Source of the DNA: an uncultured Collinsella sp.
Lineage (GTDB): Bacteria > Actinomycetota > Coriobacteriia > Coriobacteriales > Coriobacteriaceae
Reading direction: 5' to 3'
DNA: 12,954 bases
Assembly (NCBI GenBank): GCA_902478765.1
Contig: CABSMN010000011.1
Location: forward strand, 1-12,954
Part shown: one piece after another, positions 12,933 to 12,954 of the stretch
How positions within the stretch are numbered: the first letter of the stretch is position 1
Layout: every line of letters begins with the position of its first letter
Position numbers and translations under genes: made by a program
Notes under the pieces: model-generated
The model's input: the letters and a program-made list of their open reading frames with translations, nothing else
What the model was told of the DNA's origin: nothing
Database searches by the model: none

Positions 12933-12954
12933 GGCGGCTCCATCCGGGGCCGCC
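12933..12954 (+). terminator. Probable rpoBC terminator hairpin, cut by the window end
   Basis: A nine-pair stem (12933-12941 with 12946-12954, one T-G wobble) around the loop ATCC runs exactly to the last base. Two further G at 12931-12932 suggest the stem continues outside. A following T-run cannot be seen. Confidence 0.7.

Overview
The window looks like chromosomal core sequence from a high-GC Gram-positive of the class Coriobacteriia, most likely Collinsella or a close relative. This rests on the actinobacterial style of the RpoB and RpoC proteins, the strong C/G third-position bias and the L10-leader type of ribosomal-protein control. It is inferred from sequence character, not from a database match. 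The first 22 bases are not genomic: they match the end of a Nextera/Tn5 sequencing adapter, so the window starts at a contig edge.

Layout. 35-694 (minus): a small protein of uncertain function, possibly a degenerate flavodoxin-like oxidoreductase. 789-1925 (plus): a fold-type I PLP aminotransferase whose last third has different codon use. 1926-2429: a 500-base gene-free stretch holding a long inverted repeat with perfect 33-bp arms, a near-consensus promoter lying in the right arm of that repeat, an L10 leader and a transcription attenuator. 2430-3431: rplJ and rplL (ribosomal stalk proteins L10 and L7/L12), then a strong terminator. 3746-4654: galU (UDP-glucose pyrophosphorylase) as its own unit, with operator-like repeats upstream and a UUCG-capped terminator downstream. 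4942-12900: rpoB and rpoC, six bases apart, preceded by a probable promoter and a LexA-box-like palindrome. The window ends inside the hairpin of the probable rpoC terminator.

How the genes work together. rplJ-rplL appear autoregulated through the L10 leader. rpoBC encode the two large RNA polymerase subunits. Here galU separates them from the ribosomal genes, and each block has its own terminator and likely its own promoter, so stalk proteins and polymerase seem able to be set independently.

The most interesting signal is in RpoC. After the conserved core ends (about residue 1260) there is an extension of about 225 residues. It contains a 58-residue segment that aligns without gaps to the C-terminal DNA-binding domain of the RNA polymerase alpha subunit and keeps most of the residues alpha uses to bind DNA. 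The same protein has unusual residues at near-invariant positions of the bridge helix and trigger loop. Together these suggest a polymerase with altered promoter-upstream contacts and an altered catalytic centre. Other points of note are the inverted duplication around the rplJ promoter and an 11-base motif shared by the sequences just after rplL and rpoC.
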